In this document: positions 1-5,950 of the stretch, one piece after another | Position numbering within the stretch: position 1 is the first letter of the stretch | Layout of the letters: the number at the start of each line of letters is the position of its first letter | Assembly: GCA_934561725.1 (NCBI GenBank) | Contig: CAKTGW010000079.1 | Location: forward strand, 1 to 5,950 | Direction of reading: 5' to 3' | Length of the DNA: 5,950 bases | Origin: an uncultured Oscillospiraceae bacterium | GTDB taxonomy: Bacteria > Bacillota > Clostridia > Oscillospirales > Oscillospiraceae | Translations under genes and position numbers: made by a program | Notes under the pieces: generated by a model | Told to the model about the DNA's origin: nothing | Database searches by the model: none | The model's input: only the letters and a program-made list of their open reading frames with translations

Positions 1-1
1 G

Positions 2-313
2 GACGGGGAGACGGAGGGCTATACCGCTGCAGGGCATATCCGCGCCCTGCAGAAGCATGCGGGGCGGGAACTGTTTCACCTGTGCCTGGCCAACAGTATG
101 CCTCTGCCGGCAGAGATCCTCAGCCGCTACCGGCGCTGGGGCGCGGAGCCGACCATATTGGATGAGGCAGAGATAGAACGGCTGGGTGTACATCTGATCA
201 CGGCTCCGGTCGCGGATGTGCGCAATGGCTATGTGCGGCATCAGCCCCAGATGCTTGCCCGGGAGATCATGCGTATTTACCGGGAACAGTCGCCCACCAG
301 AATTTACAGATAG
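2..313 (+). CDS. yvcK: YvcK/CofD-like gluconeogenesis factor, C-terminal part
   Basis: This is the last 103 residues of a protein whose start lies left of the window; the frame is open from base 2 to the TAG at 311-313. It is recognised by the GETEGYTAAGHIRAL segment at the left edge, which matches the conserved GET-x-GYT-x-x-x-HI motif of the YvcK (CofD-like, UPF0052) family. It is also supported by the family-style tail: LANSMPLP, then RYRRWGAEPTILDE, LGVHLITAPV and a final RHQPQMLAREI helix. In Bacillus, YvcK is a cytoplasmic, UDP-sugar-binding protein needed for growth on gluconeogenic carbon sources and for normal cell-wall synthesis; it is not known to be a transferase despite the CofD fold. 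The gene sits 13 bases before whiA, the neighbour typical of Gram-positive bacteria, which strengthens the call. An internal ATG at 98 is not the gene start, because conserved YvcK sequence continues upstream of it. Confidence 0.9.
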   Translation, partial: DGETEGYTAAGHIRALQKHAGRELFHLCLANSMPLPAEILSRYRRWGAEPTILDEAEIERLGVHLITAPVADVRNGYVRHQPQMLAREIMRIYREQSPTRIYR

Positions 314-326
314 GAACGGTAAGATC

Positions 327-1238
327 ATGTCTTTTTCATCCGAGGTAAAGAGTGAGCTGTGCAGATCCAATCCGGTACAGCGCCTCTGCTGCGCATTGGC
401 TGAGTGCTACGGGATACTGCTCTACTGCAATACATTTTCGGCCCGGGAGGTCCGGATCATCACCGGCAGCAACAGCTTTGCGGTCCGGCTGCCCAAGCTG
501 TTCAAAAGAGCCTTTGATGTGGAGCTGACAGAGCAGAGAAGCGGTGAGACGGCCAAGCACAGCTTTGTCCTTACGGACCCCGCGGGGATCCGGCGCATTT
601 TTGAAGCTTATGGCTACAGTCCCGAGCAGGCGCTCCAGCACCATATCAATCTGGCTGTGCTGGAGGAGCATTGCTGCCGGGCTGCATTTATCCGCGGGGC
701 ATTTTTGGCCGGAGGAAGCGTGATGGATCCTGCAAAGCGCTACCATCTGGAGCTGGTCACGGATCACGCCTCCGTGTCCCGCGAGGCCTATTCCGTGCTG
801 CTGGAAATGGGCTTTCAGCCAAAGGATATCAACCGGAACGGACATTATGTGATCTATTTCAAGCACAGCGAGGCAATTGAGGATGTGCTTACAACGATCG
901 GCGCACCGCTGGCGGCCATGCAGCTGATGCAGGCCAAGGTGGAAAAAAATATGCGCAACGCGGTCAACCGCCGGGTCAACTGCGACAGCGCTAATGCAGA
1001 CAAGGTGGTCAATGCAGCTCAGGTCCAGCTGGAGGCTATCCGTAAGCTGGACAGAACAACAGGGCTGGACGAGCTGCCGGAGAAGCTTCAGGAGACGGCG
1101 CTGCTGCGCATTGCCAATCCGGAGGCGAGTCTGGCGGATCTGGCCATGCTCTCGGATCCGCCCATGAGCAAGAGCTGCCTGAGCCACAGGCTGCGCAAGC
1201 TGATCGAGCTGGCGGAAAAAACACCTGAACAGCCGTAA
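327..1238 (+). CDS. whiA: DNA-binding protein WhiA
   Basis: This encodes a 303-residue WhiA protein, close to the usual family length of about 300-320. WhiA combines a LAGLIDADG homing-endonuclease-like N-terminal fold, thought to have lost nuclease activity, with a C-terminal helix-turn-helix. It controls sporulation septation in Streptomyces and affects cell division and chromosome segregation in Bacillus. Visible hallmarks are the N-terminus MSFSSEVKSEL, the RGAFLAGGSV motif near residues 123-132, the NRRVNCDSANADKVVNAA signature near 214-231, and the HTH segment SLADLAML...PPMSKSCLSHRLRKL near 268-292. The ATG at 327 is chosen because the protein then begins exactly as the family does. 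The frame is open back to an ATG at 216, but that would overlap yvcK by almost 100 bases and add 37 residues unlike WhiA. The nearest ribosome-binding element is AGGAA at 312-316, spaced rather far (10-11 bases) and overlapping the yvcK stop. The residues around 20-35 are unusually cysteine-rich. Confidence 0.95.
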   Translation: MSFSSEVKSELCRSNPVQRLCCALAECYGILLYCNTFSAREVRIITGSNSFAVRLPKLFKRAFDVELTEQRSGETAKHSFVLTDPAGIRRIFEAYGYSPEQALQHHINLAVLEEHCCRAAFIRGAFLAGGSVMDPAKRYHLELVTDHASVSREAYSVLLEMGFQPKDINRNGHYVIYFKHSEAIEDVLTTIGAPLAAMQLMQAKVEKNMRNAVNRRVNCDSANADKVVNAAQVQLEAIRKLDRTTGLDELPEKLQETALLRIANPEASLADLAMLSDPPMSKSCLSHRLRKLIELAEKTPEQP

Positions 1239-1243
1239 AGGAG
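1237..1243 (+). promoter_or_regulatory. Ribosome binding site of dnaE
   Basis: AAAGGAG lies six bases before the dnaE ATG at 1250 and overlaps the last bases of the whiA TAA stop. This fixes the dnaE start and suggests that whiA and dnaE are translated from one message. Confidence 0.85.
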
Positions 1244-1249
1244 AGAAAA

Positions 1250-4200
1250 ATGGCATTTGTGCATCTGCACGTTCACAGTGAGTACAGCCTGTTGGACGGT
1301 GCCTGCCGTATCGACGGCCTGGTCAACCGGATAAAGGAAATGGGACAGACTGCGGCGGCAATCACCGACCATGGCGTCATGTACGGCGCCGTGGCTTTTT
1401 ATAAAGCGGCAAAAAAAGCGGGCATTAAGCCCATTATCGGCTGCGAGGTTTATGTTGCTCCGGGCAGCAGAAAGGGCCGGGAGTATGGGGTGGATAATGA
1501 GTATACCCATCTCATTCTGCTGTGTGAAAACGAGACCGGCTACAAAAATTTGTGCTATCTTGTGTCCATGGGCTTTACAGAGGGATTTTATATTCGTCCG
1601 CGCATAGACTGGCCGCTGCTCCATGAGCATGCCGAGGGACTGATCTGCCTCTCCGGCTGCGTGGCCGGCGCCATTCCGCGGCTGCTGAACAACGGCGATT
1701 ACGCCGGCGCCAAGGCTAAGGCGCAGGAACTGGCCGGACTTTTCGGTCCGGGGCACTTTTATCTGGAGGTACAGGATCACGGCCTGGACGAGGAAAAGCG
1801 CGCTGCGGCCGGTATGCTGCGCATTCATGAAGAGACCGGTATTCCCATGTGTGCCACAAATGACGCCCACTATATTTCCAAAAGCGATGCGTATAACCAG
1901 GATGTGCTCATGTGCATCCAGATGGGCAAGACTGTGGACGATCCGGACAGAATGCGTTTCGGCGGAGATGAGCTGTACCTCAAGACCGAAGAAGAGATGC
2001 GTCAGATCCTGGGAAAGTACCCCCAGGCGCTGGAGAACACGGTGCGCATTGCCGAAATGTGCAATTTTGATTTTGAATTCGGCCACTATCATCTGCCCCG
2101 GTTCCAGCTGCCGGAAGGAGAGAGCGACAGCTATGAGTATCTGCGCAGAAAATGCGAAGAGGGACTGGCACGGCGGTACGCTCCAGAGCGGGATGATGTA
2201 AAAAAACAGCTGGAATATGAGCTGGATATGATCTCACGGATGGGATTTGTGGATTATTTCCTGATCGTCTCTGATTTTATCGGTTATGCCAAGGAACACG
2301 GAATACCGGTGGGACCGGGACGCGGCAGTGCCGCGGGCAGCGTGGTCAGCTACTGCCTGGGGATCACGGATGTGGATCCTATAAAGTACAGCCTGTTTTT
2401 TGAGCGTTTTCTGAATCCTGAACGGGTGAGTATGCCGGATATAGACGTGGATTTCTGCGTAAACCGCCGGGGTGAGGTGATCGACTATGTGGCGCGCAAA
2501 TACGGTGCCGACCATGTAGCTCAGATCGTCACCTTCGGAACCATGGCGGCCCGTCAGGCGGTGCGGGATGTGGGACGCGCGCTGAATATGAGCTATGCGG
2601 AGACCGACGCAGTGGCCAAGCAGGTGCCCAGCGGTCCGGGTGCGCTGAATATGACGCTGGATGAGGCACTGAAGCTCTCCAAACCGCTGAAGGAAATGTA
2701 TGACCAGAACGAGAATGTCCGGCGGCTGATCGATACGGCCCGTGAGCTTGAGGGAATGCCCCGCCACGCTTCCACACACGCCGCAGGTGTGGTCATAACG
2801 GAGAAGCCGGTCTATGCCTATGTGCCGCTGGCGAAAAATGATGAATCCGTTGTGACGCAGTACACCATGGTGACGTTGGAAGAGCTGGGACTGCTGAAAA
2901 TGGACTTTCTGGGGCTGCGAAACCTGACCGTGCTGGATGACGCCGTGCGCCGTGTGCGCAGAAATCAGCCGGATTTTAAGGTAGAGGACGCCCCGGAGGA
3001 TGACCCGCGTGTGTTCGACATGCTGACGCAGGGAAAAACAGTGGGCGTATTCCAGTTGGAAAGTACAGGCATTACCAATGTATGCATGGGACTCAAGCCC
3101 CGCTCGGTGGAGGACATCACCGCTATCATTGCACTGTACCGGCCGGGGCCTATGGACAGCATTCCCCGTTTTATCGAATGCAAGCAGCATCCGGAGAAAA
3201 TCAGCTATAAGCATCCGCTTCTGCGGCCAATCCTGGAAGTGACCTACGGCTGTATTGTCTATCAGGAGCAGGTCATTGAGATCTTCCGGCGGCTGGCCGG
3301 ATTTTCGCTTGGACAGGCGGACATGATCCGCCGTGCCATGTCCAAGAAAAAACATGCGGTGATCGATGCGGAGCGGGTGGCCTTTATTCACGGAGACCCG
3401 GAGCGAAGCATTCCTGGCTGTATATCCAGAGGCGTACCGGAGAATGTGGGCAACAGTATTTATGACGAAATACTGGATTTTGCCAGCTATGCGTTCAATA
3501 AGGCCCACGCGGTGAGCTATGCCATTGTTTGTTACCGCACGGCCTATATGAAGTGCCATTATCCCCGGGAATATATGGCAGCTCTGCTTACCAGTGTGCT
3601 GGATAACTCCAATAAGGTTGCGGAATACATTGCAGAGTGCCGGGAATGGGGGATCCGCCTGCTGCCGCCGGATGTGAACGAGTCTGATGCGGACTTTACC
3701 GTGGCGGGAGAAAATCTCCGTTTTGGATTGGTTGCCATAAAGGGGATCGGCCGGGGCTTTGTCCGGGCGTTGATGGAAGACCGGGCGCTGAATGGCAAAT
3801 ACCGCTCCTTTGACGAGTTCTGCTCCAGATTGTTTGGCAAGGAGCTCAACCGCCGGGCAGTGGAAAACCTGATCCGGGCCGGCGCGTTTGACAGTATGGG
3901 CTATCGGCGCAGCCAGCTCCTGCAGGTGGTGGATAAGATCCTGGAGGGGATCTCCTCTGAGGGAAAGAAAAACATAGCGGGACAGCTGGACCTGTTCTCC
4001 TTCGGTCAGGAAAAGGAGCAGGAGCACTTCAAGCTGGAGCTGCCGGATATTCCGGAGTTCGACCGCCGGGAGCTGATGGCCATGGAGCGGGAGACAACGG
4101 GATTGTACCTTACAGGCCATCCCATGGATGAGTACCGTGTGGCCGCCCGGCGCGTAGGAGCGGTGCCGATCAGTACCCTGCTGGCAGATTTTGCGGAGAA

Positions 4201-4753
4201 CGAGGCAGGACGCCGCTTCCGGGACAATCAGAATATTATTGTTGCGGGCGTTGTGTCCTCAGCAAGAACGCGTACAACTAAAAACAACAGTCTGATGAGC
4301 TATATCACATTGGAGGATGACACGGGCTCGATCGAATTGCTGGCCTTTCAGCGGGCGCTGGACAATGGCGGAAGCTATGTTCAGGAGAATGCACCGCTGA
4401 TCGTGCAGGGCAGGATCAGTCTGCGGGATGAGGCAGAGGTACAGATCATGGCAGATTCCTTCCGCCCCATTGCGGATGTGGATACCATGCCGGCTTCGCC
4501 GGCGCAGCCTCAGCAGCCGGTGATGACGGCGCAGAAGGAGCAAAAGCTGTATCTGCGGGTGCTGCCTGCGCAGGAGGAAAAGCTGAAAAAGCTGGAAAAG
4601 GTACTGGTGATGTTCCCGGGACAGGATCCGTTGGTGCTGGTGCGGGAGGTCAATGGACAGCGCCGGCGCTTCGGTGCGCGCTGTCTGATCCATCCGGCGC
4701 TGGTCGATGAGCTGCGTGAAATGTTCGGACAGGACAACGTTGTGCTGAAATAG
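1250..4753 (+). CDS. dnaE: DNA polymerase III subunit alpha (DnaE)
   Basis: This is a complete 1167-residue C-family replicative DNA polymerase, normal length for DnaE. Domain order is as follows. The N-terminal PHP domain (about 1-280) has HLHVHSEYS with H7 and H9, ITDHG with D40-H41, GCE with E66, and TNDAHY with D205 and H207. The polymerase core (about 290-780) has the PGRGSAAGS nucleotide-binding loop at 356-364, PDIDVDF with D399 and D401, and KMDFLGL with D552; these correspond to the three catalytic aspartates of the E. coli enzyme. A helix-hairpin-helix region (about 800-880) includes IKGIG. QLDLF at 912-916 fits the sliding-clamp-binding consensus. An OB-fold (about 995-1075) is followed by a proline/glutamine linker and a small C-terminal domain. 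Clostridia normally also carry PolC, with DnaE working alongside it at the fork; that is family knowledge, not visible here. The PHP metal-binding residues look more complete than in E. coli. The gene is 11 bases after whiA and 7 before tetR. Confidence 0.97.
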   Translation: MAFVHLHVHSEYSLLDGACRIDGLVNRIKEMGQTAAAITDHGVMYGAVAFYKAAKKAGIKPIIGCEVYVAPGSRKGREYGVDNEYTHLILLCENETGYKNLCYLVSMGFTEGFYIRPRIDWPLLHEHAEGLICLSGCVAGAIPRLLNNGDYAGAKAKAQELAGLFGPGHFYLEVQDHGLDEEKRAAAGMLRIHEETGIPMCATNDAHYISKSDAYNQDVLMCIQMGKTVDDPDRMRFGGDELYLKTEEEMRQILGKYPQALENTVRIAEMCNFDFEFGHYHLPRFQLPEGESDSYEYLRRKCEEGLARRYAPERDDVKKQLEYELDMISRMGFVDYFLIVSDFIGYAKEHGIPVGPGRGSAAGSVVSYCLGITDVDPIKYSLFFERFLNPERVSMPDIDVDFCVNRRGEVIDYVARKYGADHVAQIVTFGTMAARQAVRDVGRALNMSYAETDAVAKQVPSGPGALNMTLDEALKLSKPLKEMYDQNENVRRLIDTARELEGMPRHASTHAAGVVITEKPVYAYVPLAKNDESVVTQYTMVTLEELGLLKMDFLGLRNLTVLDDAVRRVRRNQPDFKVEDAPEDDPRVFDMLTQGKTVGVFQLESTGITNVCMGLKPRSVEDITAIIALYRPGPMDSIPRFIECKQHPEKISYKHPLLRPILEVTYGCIVYQEQVIEIFRRLAGFSLGQADMIRRAMSKKKHAVIDAERVAFIHGDPERSIPGCISRGVPENVGNSIYDEILDFASYAFNKAHAVSYAIVCYRTAYMKCHYPREYMAALLTSVLDNSNKVAEYIAECREWGIRLLPPDVNESDADFTVAGENLRFGLVAIKGIGRGFVRALMEDRALNGKYRSFDEFCSRLFGKELNRRAVENLIRAGAFDSMGYRRSQLLQVVDKILEGISSEGKKNIAGQLDLFSFGQEKEQEHFKLELPDIPEFDRRELMAMERETTGLYLTGHPMDEYRVAARRVGAVPISTLLADFAENEAGRRFRDNQNIIVAGVVSSARTRTTKNNSLMSYITLEDDTGSIELLAFQRALDNGGSYVQENAPLIVQGRISLRDEAEVQIMADSFRPIADVDTMPASPAQPQQPVMTAQKEQKLYLRVLPAQEEKLKKLEKVLVMFPGQDPLVLVREVNGQRRRFGARCLIHPALVDELREMFGQDNVVLK

Positions 4754-4758
4754 GTGGG
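4752..4758 (+). promoter_or_regulatory. Ribosome binding site of the TetR-family gene
   Basis: AGGTGGG starts inside the dnaE TAG stop codon (4751-4753) and ends two bases before the ATG at 4761. The core is close to the start codon and imperfect, so translation may depend partly on ribosomes finishing dnaE. That coupling is inference. Confidence 0.55.
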
Positions 4759-4760
4759 CT

Positions 4761-5345
4761 ATGCAGAGAAAAAAAGGATATAACACAAAAAAGAAGATCG
4801 TCTCTGCGGCGTGGAAGCTGTTTTATGAGCAGGGATATGATTCCACGACCATTGAAGATATTGTAGAGGAGTCCGGGACGTCCAGAGGGTCGTTTTACCA
4901 CTATTTTGAGGGAAAGGACGCCCTTTTGGGGACGCTTTCTGAAGTTTTTGACGAGAAGTATGAGGAACTGATCGGAGAGATCGATCCGGAGATGAACAGC
5001 TTTGACAAGCTGATGCTGCTGAACCGCGAGCTGTTTACGATGATCGAGAATACGATCTCTCTGGATTTGCTGGCGCAGCTCTATTCATCCCAGCTGATTA
5101 CCCGGGGTGACCGGCACCTGCTGGACCATAACCGGGTCTATTACAAGCTTCTGCGCCAGATCGTCAGACAGGGGCAGCAGCGGGGCGAACTCAGGGCAGA
5201 TGTAACGGTCAACGAGATGGTACGGGTCTATGCGCTGTGCGAGCGCGCGCTGATCTATGACTGGTGCCTGTCCAACGGAGATTATTCGCTGCTGAATTTC
5301 GGAAAAACGATGATGCCCATGTTCTTTCGTGAGTTTCGGACATAA
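4761..5345 (+). CDS. TetR/AcrR-family transcriptional regulator
   Basis: This encodes a 194-residue protein, a usual length for the family. The N-terminal TetR DNA-binding domain spans about residues 8-56: helix 1 KKKIVSAAWKLFYEQGYDSTT, then the helix-turn-helix TIEDIVEESGTSRGSFYHYFEGKDALL with the typical recognition-helix residues S-x-G-S-F-Y-H-Y-F. The remainder (about 57-194) is an all-helical ligand-binding and dimerisation domain that is poorly conserved, so neither ligand nor target can be read from it. Such proteins are usually cytoplasmic repressors that release DNA on binding a small molecule. The gene starts 7 bases after dnaE, which suggests read-through from the dnaE message. It is followed by a gap rich in inverted repeats and then by a symporter gene on the same strand, which makes self-regulation or control of the symporter plausible but unproven. 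The stop codon lies within a 10-base palindrome (5343-5352). No obvious intrinsic terminator follows. Confidence 0.92.
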   Translation: MQRKKGYNTKKKIVSAAWKLFYEQGYDSTTIEDIVEESGTSRGSFYHYFEGKDALLGTLSEVFDEKYEELIGEIDPEMNSFDKLMLLNRELFTMIENTISLDLLAQLYSSQLITRGDRHLLDHNRVYYKLLRQIVRQGQQRGELRADVTVNEMVRVYALCERALIYDWCLSNGDYSLLNFGKTMMPMFFREFRT

Positions 5346-5365
5346 ACGTTTAAATTTTGTATAAT
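5337..5365 (+). promoter_or_regulatory. Candidate promoter at the end of the tetR gene
   Basis: A perfect TATAAT at 5360-5365 lies 17 bases downstream of CGGACA (5337-5342), which matches the -35 consensus TTGACA at 4 of 6 positions. Transcription would start near 5372 and run through the inverted repeats toward the symporter gene. The -35 box lies inside the tetR coding end. In AT-rich DNA a TATAAT can occur by chance, so this is weaker than the candidate at 5501. Confidence 0.35.
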
Positions 5366-5366
5366 T

Positions 5367-5396
5367 TGTACATGCAGCATATTTATATTATGTACA
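5367..5396. repeat. TGTACAT inverted repeat, operator-like
   Basis: TGTACAT at 5367-5373 is repeated in perfect inverted form as ATGTACA at 5390-5396, with a 16-base AT-rich spacer. Arm centres are 23 bases apart, about two helical turns, as expected for a site bound by a dimer or pair of dimers on one DNA face. It begins two bases after the -10 of the candidate promoter at 5360-5365. A binding site for the adjacent TetR protein is possible, though TetR sites usually have shorter spacers. Confidence 0.4.
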
Positions 5397-5486
5397 GACT
5401 GAAAATGCTTATAAATCAATAAAATAATTTAAAAATGCAGAATGAAGTATAGAATTTATTCTATACTTCATTCTGCATTTCAGTCT
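5396..5486. repeat. Imperfect outer inverted repeat enclosing a palindrome
   Basis: AGACTGAAAATGC at 5396-5408 is the inverse of GCATTTCAGTCT at 5475-5486, except for one extra A in the left copy. The pair brackets a 91-base AT-rich segment that contains the long palindrome. The right arm shares GCATTT with the palindrome's right arm, so in RNA the two pairings would exclude each other. No target-site duplication is obvious at the two edges, so a small transposable element is possible but not shown. Confidence 0.5.
5433..5480. repeat. 48-base near-perfect palindrome upstream of the symporter gene
   Basis: The left arm at 5433-5454 and right arm at 5459-5480 are exact reverse complements over 22 bases, with a TTTA loop at 5455-5458. 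Arms begin with AAATGCAGAATGAAG and are about 27% GC. As RNA it forms a long uninterrupted hairpin. On the + strand the bases after it (CAGTCTATTTT) do not make a good U-tract. On the - strand it is followed by five Ts, three of them in the stem, and then an AT-rich run, so it is not a textbook terminator for the + strand genes. Its right arm touches the -35 region of the symporter promoter. It could be an operator, a weak or bidirectional terminator, or a repeat element. Confidence 0.85.
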
Positions 5487-5506
5487 ATTTTCCGCTGTGT
5501 TATAAT
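5479..5506 (+). promoter_or_regulatory. Likely promoter of the symporter gene
   Basis: A perfect -10 box TATAAT at 5501-5506 is preceded by TG at 5498-5499 with one base between, the extended -10 arrangement. The -35 is poor (TTCAGT at 5479-5484, 3 of 6 matches at 16-base spacing), as is common when an extended -10 is present. Expected start is near 5513, giving a leader of about 53 bases. The -35 region overlaps the end of the palindrome, so a protein bound there would block polymerase. Confidence 0.6.
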
Positions 5507-5522
5507 AGGGCCTGTTGAATCG

Positions 5523-5541
5523 CGGCGGCCACGGGCTGCCG
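5523..5541 (+). other. GC-rich leader hairpin before the symporter gene
   Basis: CGGCGGCC (5523-5530) can pair with GGCTGCCG (5534-5541) over eight base pairs, one of them G-U, with a three-base ACG loop. It lies in the predicted leader, 9 bases before the ribosome binding site. It is not followed by a U-tract, so it is not a terminator. It may stabilise the message or simply be chance in GC-rich sequence. Confidence 0.4.
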
Positions 5542-5550
5542 TCTTTACCA

Positions 5551-5557
5551 AAAGGAG
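5551..5557 (+). promoter_or_regulatory. Ribosome binding site of the symporter gene
   Basis: AAAGGAG lies 8 bases before the ATG at 5566, an ideal spacing. It favours this ATG over the GTG at 5561, which would be only 3 bases away. Confidence 0.85.
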
Positions 5558-5565
5558 AGAGTGAT

Positions 5566-5950
5566 ATGACCAGCGCACAAATCAGTATTCTGCTTGCGAT
5601 CGTTGTCTATCTGGTCGCAATGGTGGGAGTGGGCGTTTATTTCAGCCGCCAGGGAAGCGGCTCCACATCCCATGAGTTTTACCTGGGCGGACGGCGCCTG
5701 GGCCCCATCGTTACCGCTATGAGCGCCGAGGCCTCGGATATGAGCAGCTACCTGCTTATGGGCCTGCCCGGCCTGGCCTATCTGTGCGGCGTAGCTGAGG
5801 TCGGCTGGACCGTGATCGGTCTGGCTGCCGGTACTTATCTGAACTGGCTGATCGTGGCCCGCCGCCTGCGCCGCTACTCTGCTGCGATCGGCGCGATCAC
5901 GGTCCCGGCCTTTTTCTCCCGCCGCTATAAGGATGACCGGCATGTTCTGG
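5566..5950 (+). CDS. putP: Sodium/proline symporter (PutP-type), N-terminal part
   Basis: The first 128 codons of a gene that continues past the right edge. It is a member of the sodium:solute symporter (SSF) family, an inner-membrane protein that imports a solute, here most likely proline, using the sodium gradient. PutP proteins are usually about 500 residues, so roughly a quarter is visible. Evidence: a first membrane helix at about 6-26 (ISILLAIVVYLVAMVGVGVYF); the FYLGGRRLGP segment at 38-47; the SAEASDMSSYLLMGLPG motif at 53-69, which aligns with the sodium/proline-binding helix of E. coli PutP (D58 and S60 align with its D55 and S57); and WTVIGLAAGTYLNWLIVARRLRRYS at 81-105, followed by ITVPAFFSRRY. 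Serine 61 replaces the glycine found in E. coli. The gene has its own promoter and ribosome binding site. The substrate is inferred from motif similarity, and close relatives carrying other solutes cannot be fully excluded. Confidence 0.9.
   Translation, partial: MTSAQISILLAIVVYLVAMVGVGVYFSRQGSGSTSHEFYLGGRRLGPIVTAMSAEASDMSSYLLMGLPGLAYLCGVAEVGWTVIGLAAGTYLNWLIVARRLRRYSAAIGAITVPAFFSRRYKDDRHVL

Noticed and set aside
216..326. Upstream extension of whiA to the ATG at 216
   Set aside because: It would overlap yvcK by 98 bases and add residues unrelated to WhiA, while ATG 327 gives the exact family N-terminus.
336..1256. A 306-codon open frame on the - strand opposite whiA
   Set aside because: It mirrors the real whiA gene, has the same antisense composition bias and shows no family signature or convincing ribosome binding site.
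1088..2092. A 334-codon open frame on the - strand opposite the end of whiA and start of dnaE
   Set aside because: It crosses two well-supported genes on the other strand and shows no recognisable protein family.
2199..2206. Seven-A run in dnaE as a programmed frameshift site
   Set aside because: The dnaE frame stays open through the whole protein with normal domains on both sides, and no stimulatory structure or alternative product was seen.
2234..4120. A 628-codon open frame on the - strand opposite dnaE
   Set aside because: It lies entirely opposite a gene with clear polymerase motifs. Its translation is rich in H, R and Q with no recognisable domain, typical of antisense frames in GC-biased coding DNA.
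5343..5352. TAAACGTTTA palindrome over the tetR stop codon as a terminator
   Set aside because: The arms are only 5 bases with no loop and low GC, too weak for a terminator hairpin. It is kept only as a note.
5545..5943. A 132-codon open frame on the - strand opposite putP
   Set aside because: The + strand encodes clear PutP motifs. The antisense product has no recognisable feature and begins within putP.

Overview
The window looks like a chromosomal segment from a Gram-positive Clostridia-type bacterium (Firmicutes/Bacillota), possibly a gut Oscillospiraceae or Lachnospiraceae relative. This rests on the yvcK-whiA gene pair, a Firmicutes-style DnaE with a complete-looking PHP domain, strong AGGAG ribosome binding sites, and GC-rich coding sequence beside a very AT-rich intergenic gap. 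The family assignment is inference and the species cannot be named from the sequence alone. All five genes are on the + strand.

Positions 1-4753 hold a tight housekeeping run: the 3' end of a YvcK/CofD-like gluconeogenesis factor gene (2-313), whiA (327-1238) and a full-length dnaE for DNA polymerase III alpha (1250-4753). Gaps are 13 and 11 bases, so these are probably co-transcribed. A TetR-family regulator (4761-5345) follows dnaE after only 7 bases, with its Shine-Dalgarno sequence overlapping the dnaE stop codon, so it appears to share the same transcript. No promoter or terminator was seen between these genes.

Positions 5346-5565 form a 220-base gap whose first ~160 bases are AT-rich. 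It contains a TGTACAT/ATGTACA inverted repeat, a near-perfect 48-base palindrome nested inside a second, imperfect inverted repeat, two candidate promoters, a GC-rich leader hairpin and a strong ribosome binding site. This is the least ordinary part of the window. The start of a sodium/proline symporter gene of the PutP type (5566 onward) runs off the right edge.

Functionally, the left block combines cell-wall/carbon control (YvcK), cell division/chromosome segregation (WhiA) and replication (DnaE). The right block is a transporter with its own promoter, whose upstream DNA carries operator-like symmetry. The adjacent TetR protein is the obvious candidate regulator, but nothing in the sequence proves the link. 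No CRISPR array, tRNA, rRNA, insertion sequence, phage gene or clearly new multi-gene system was seen.
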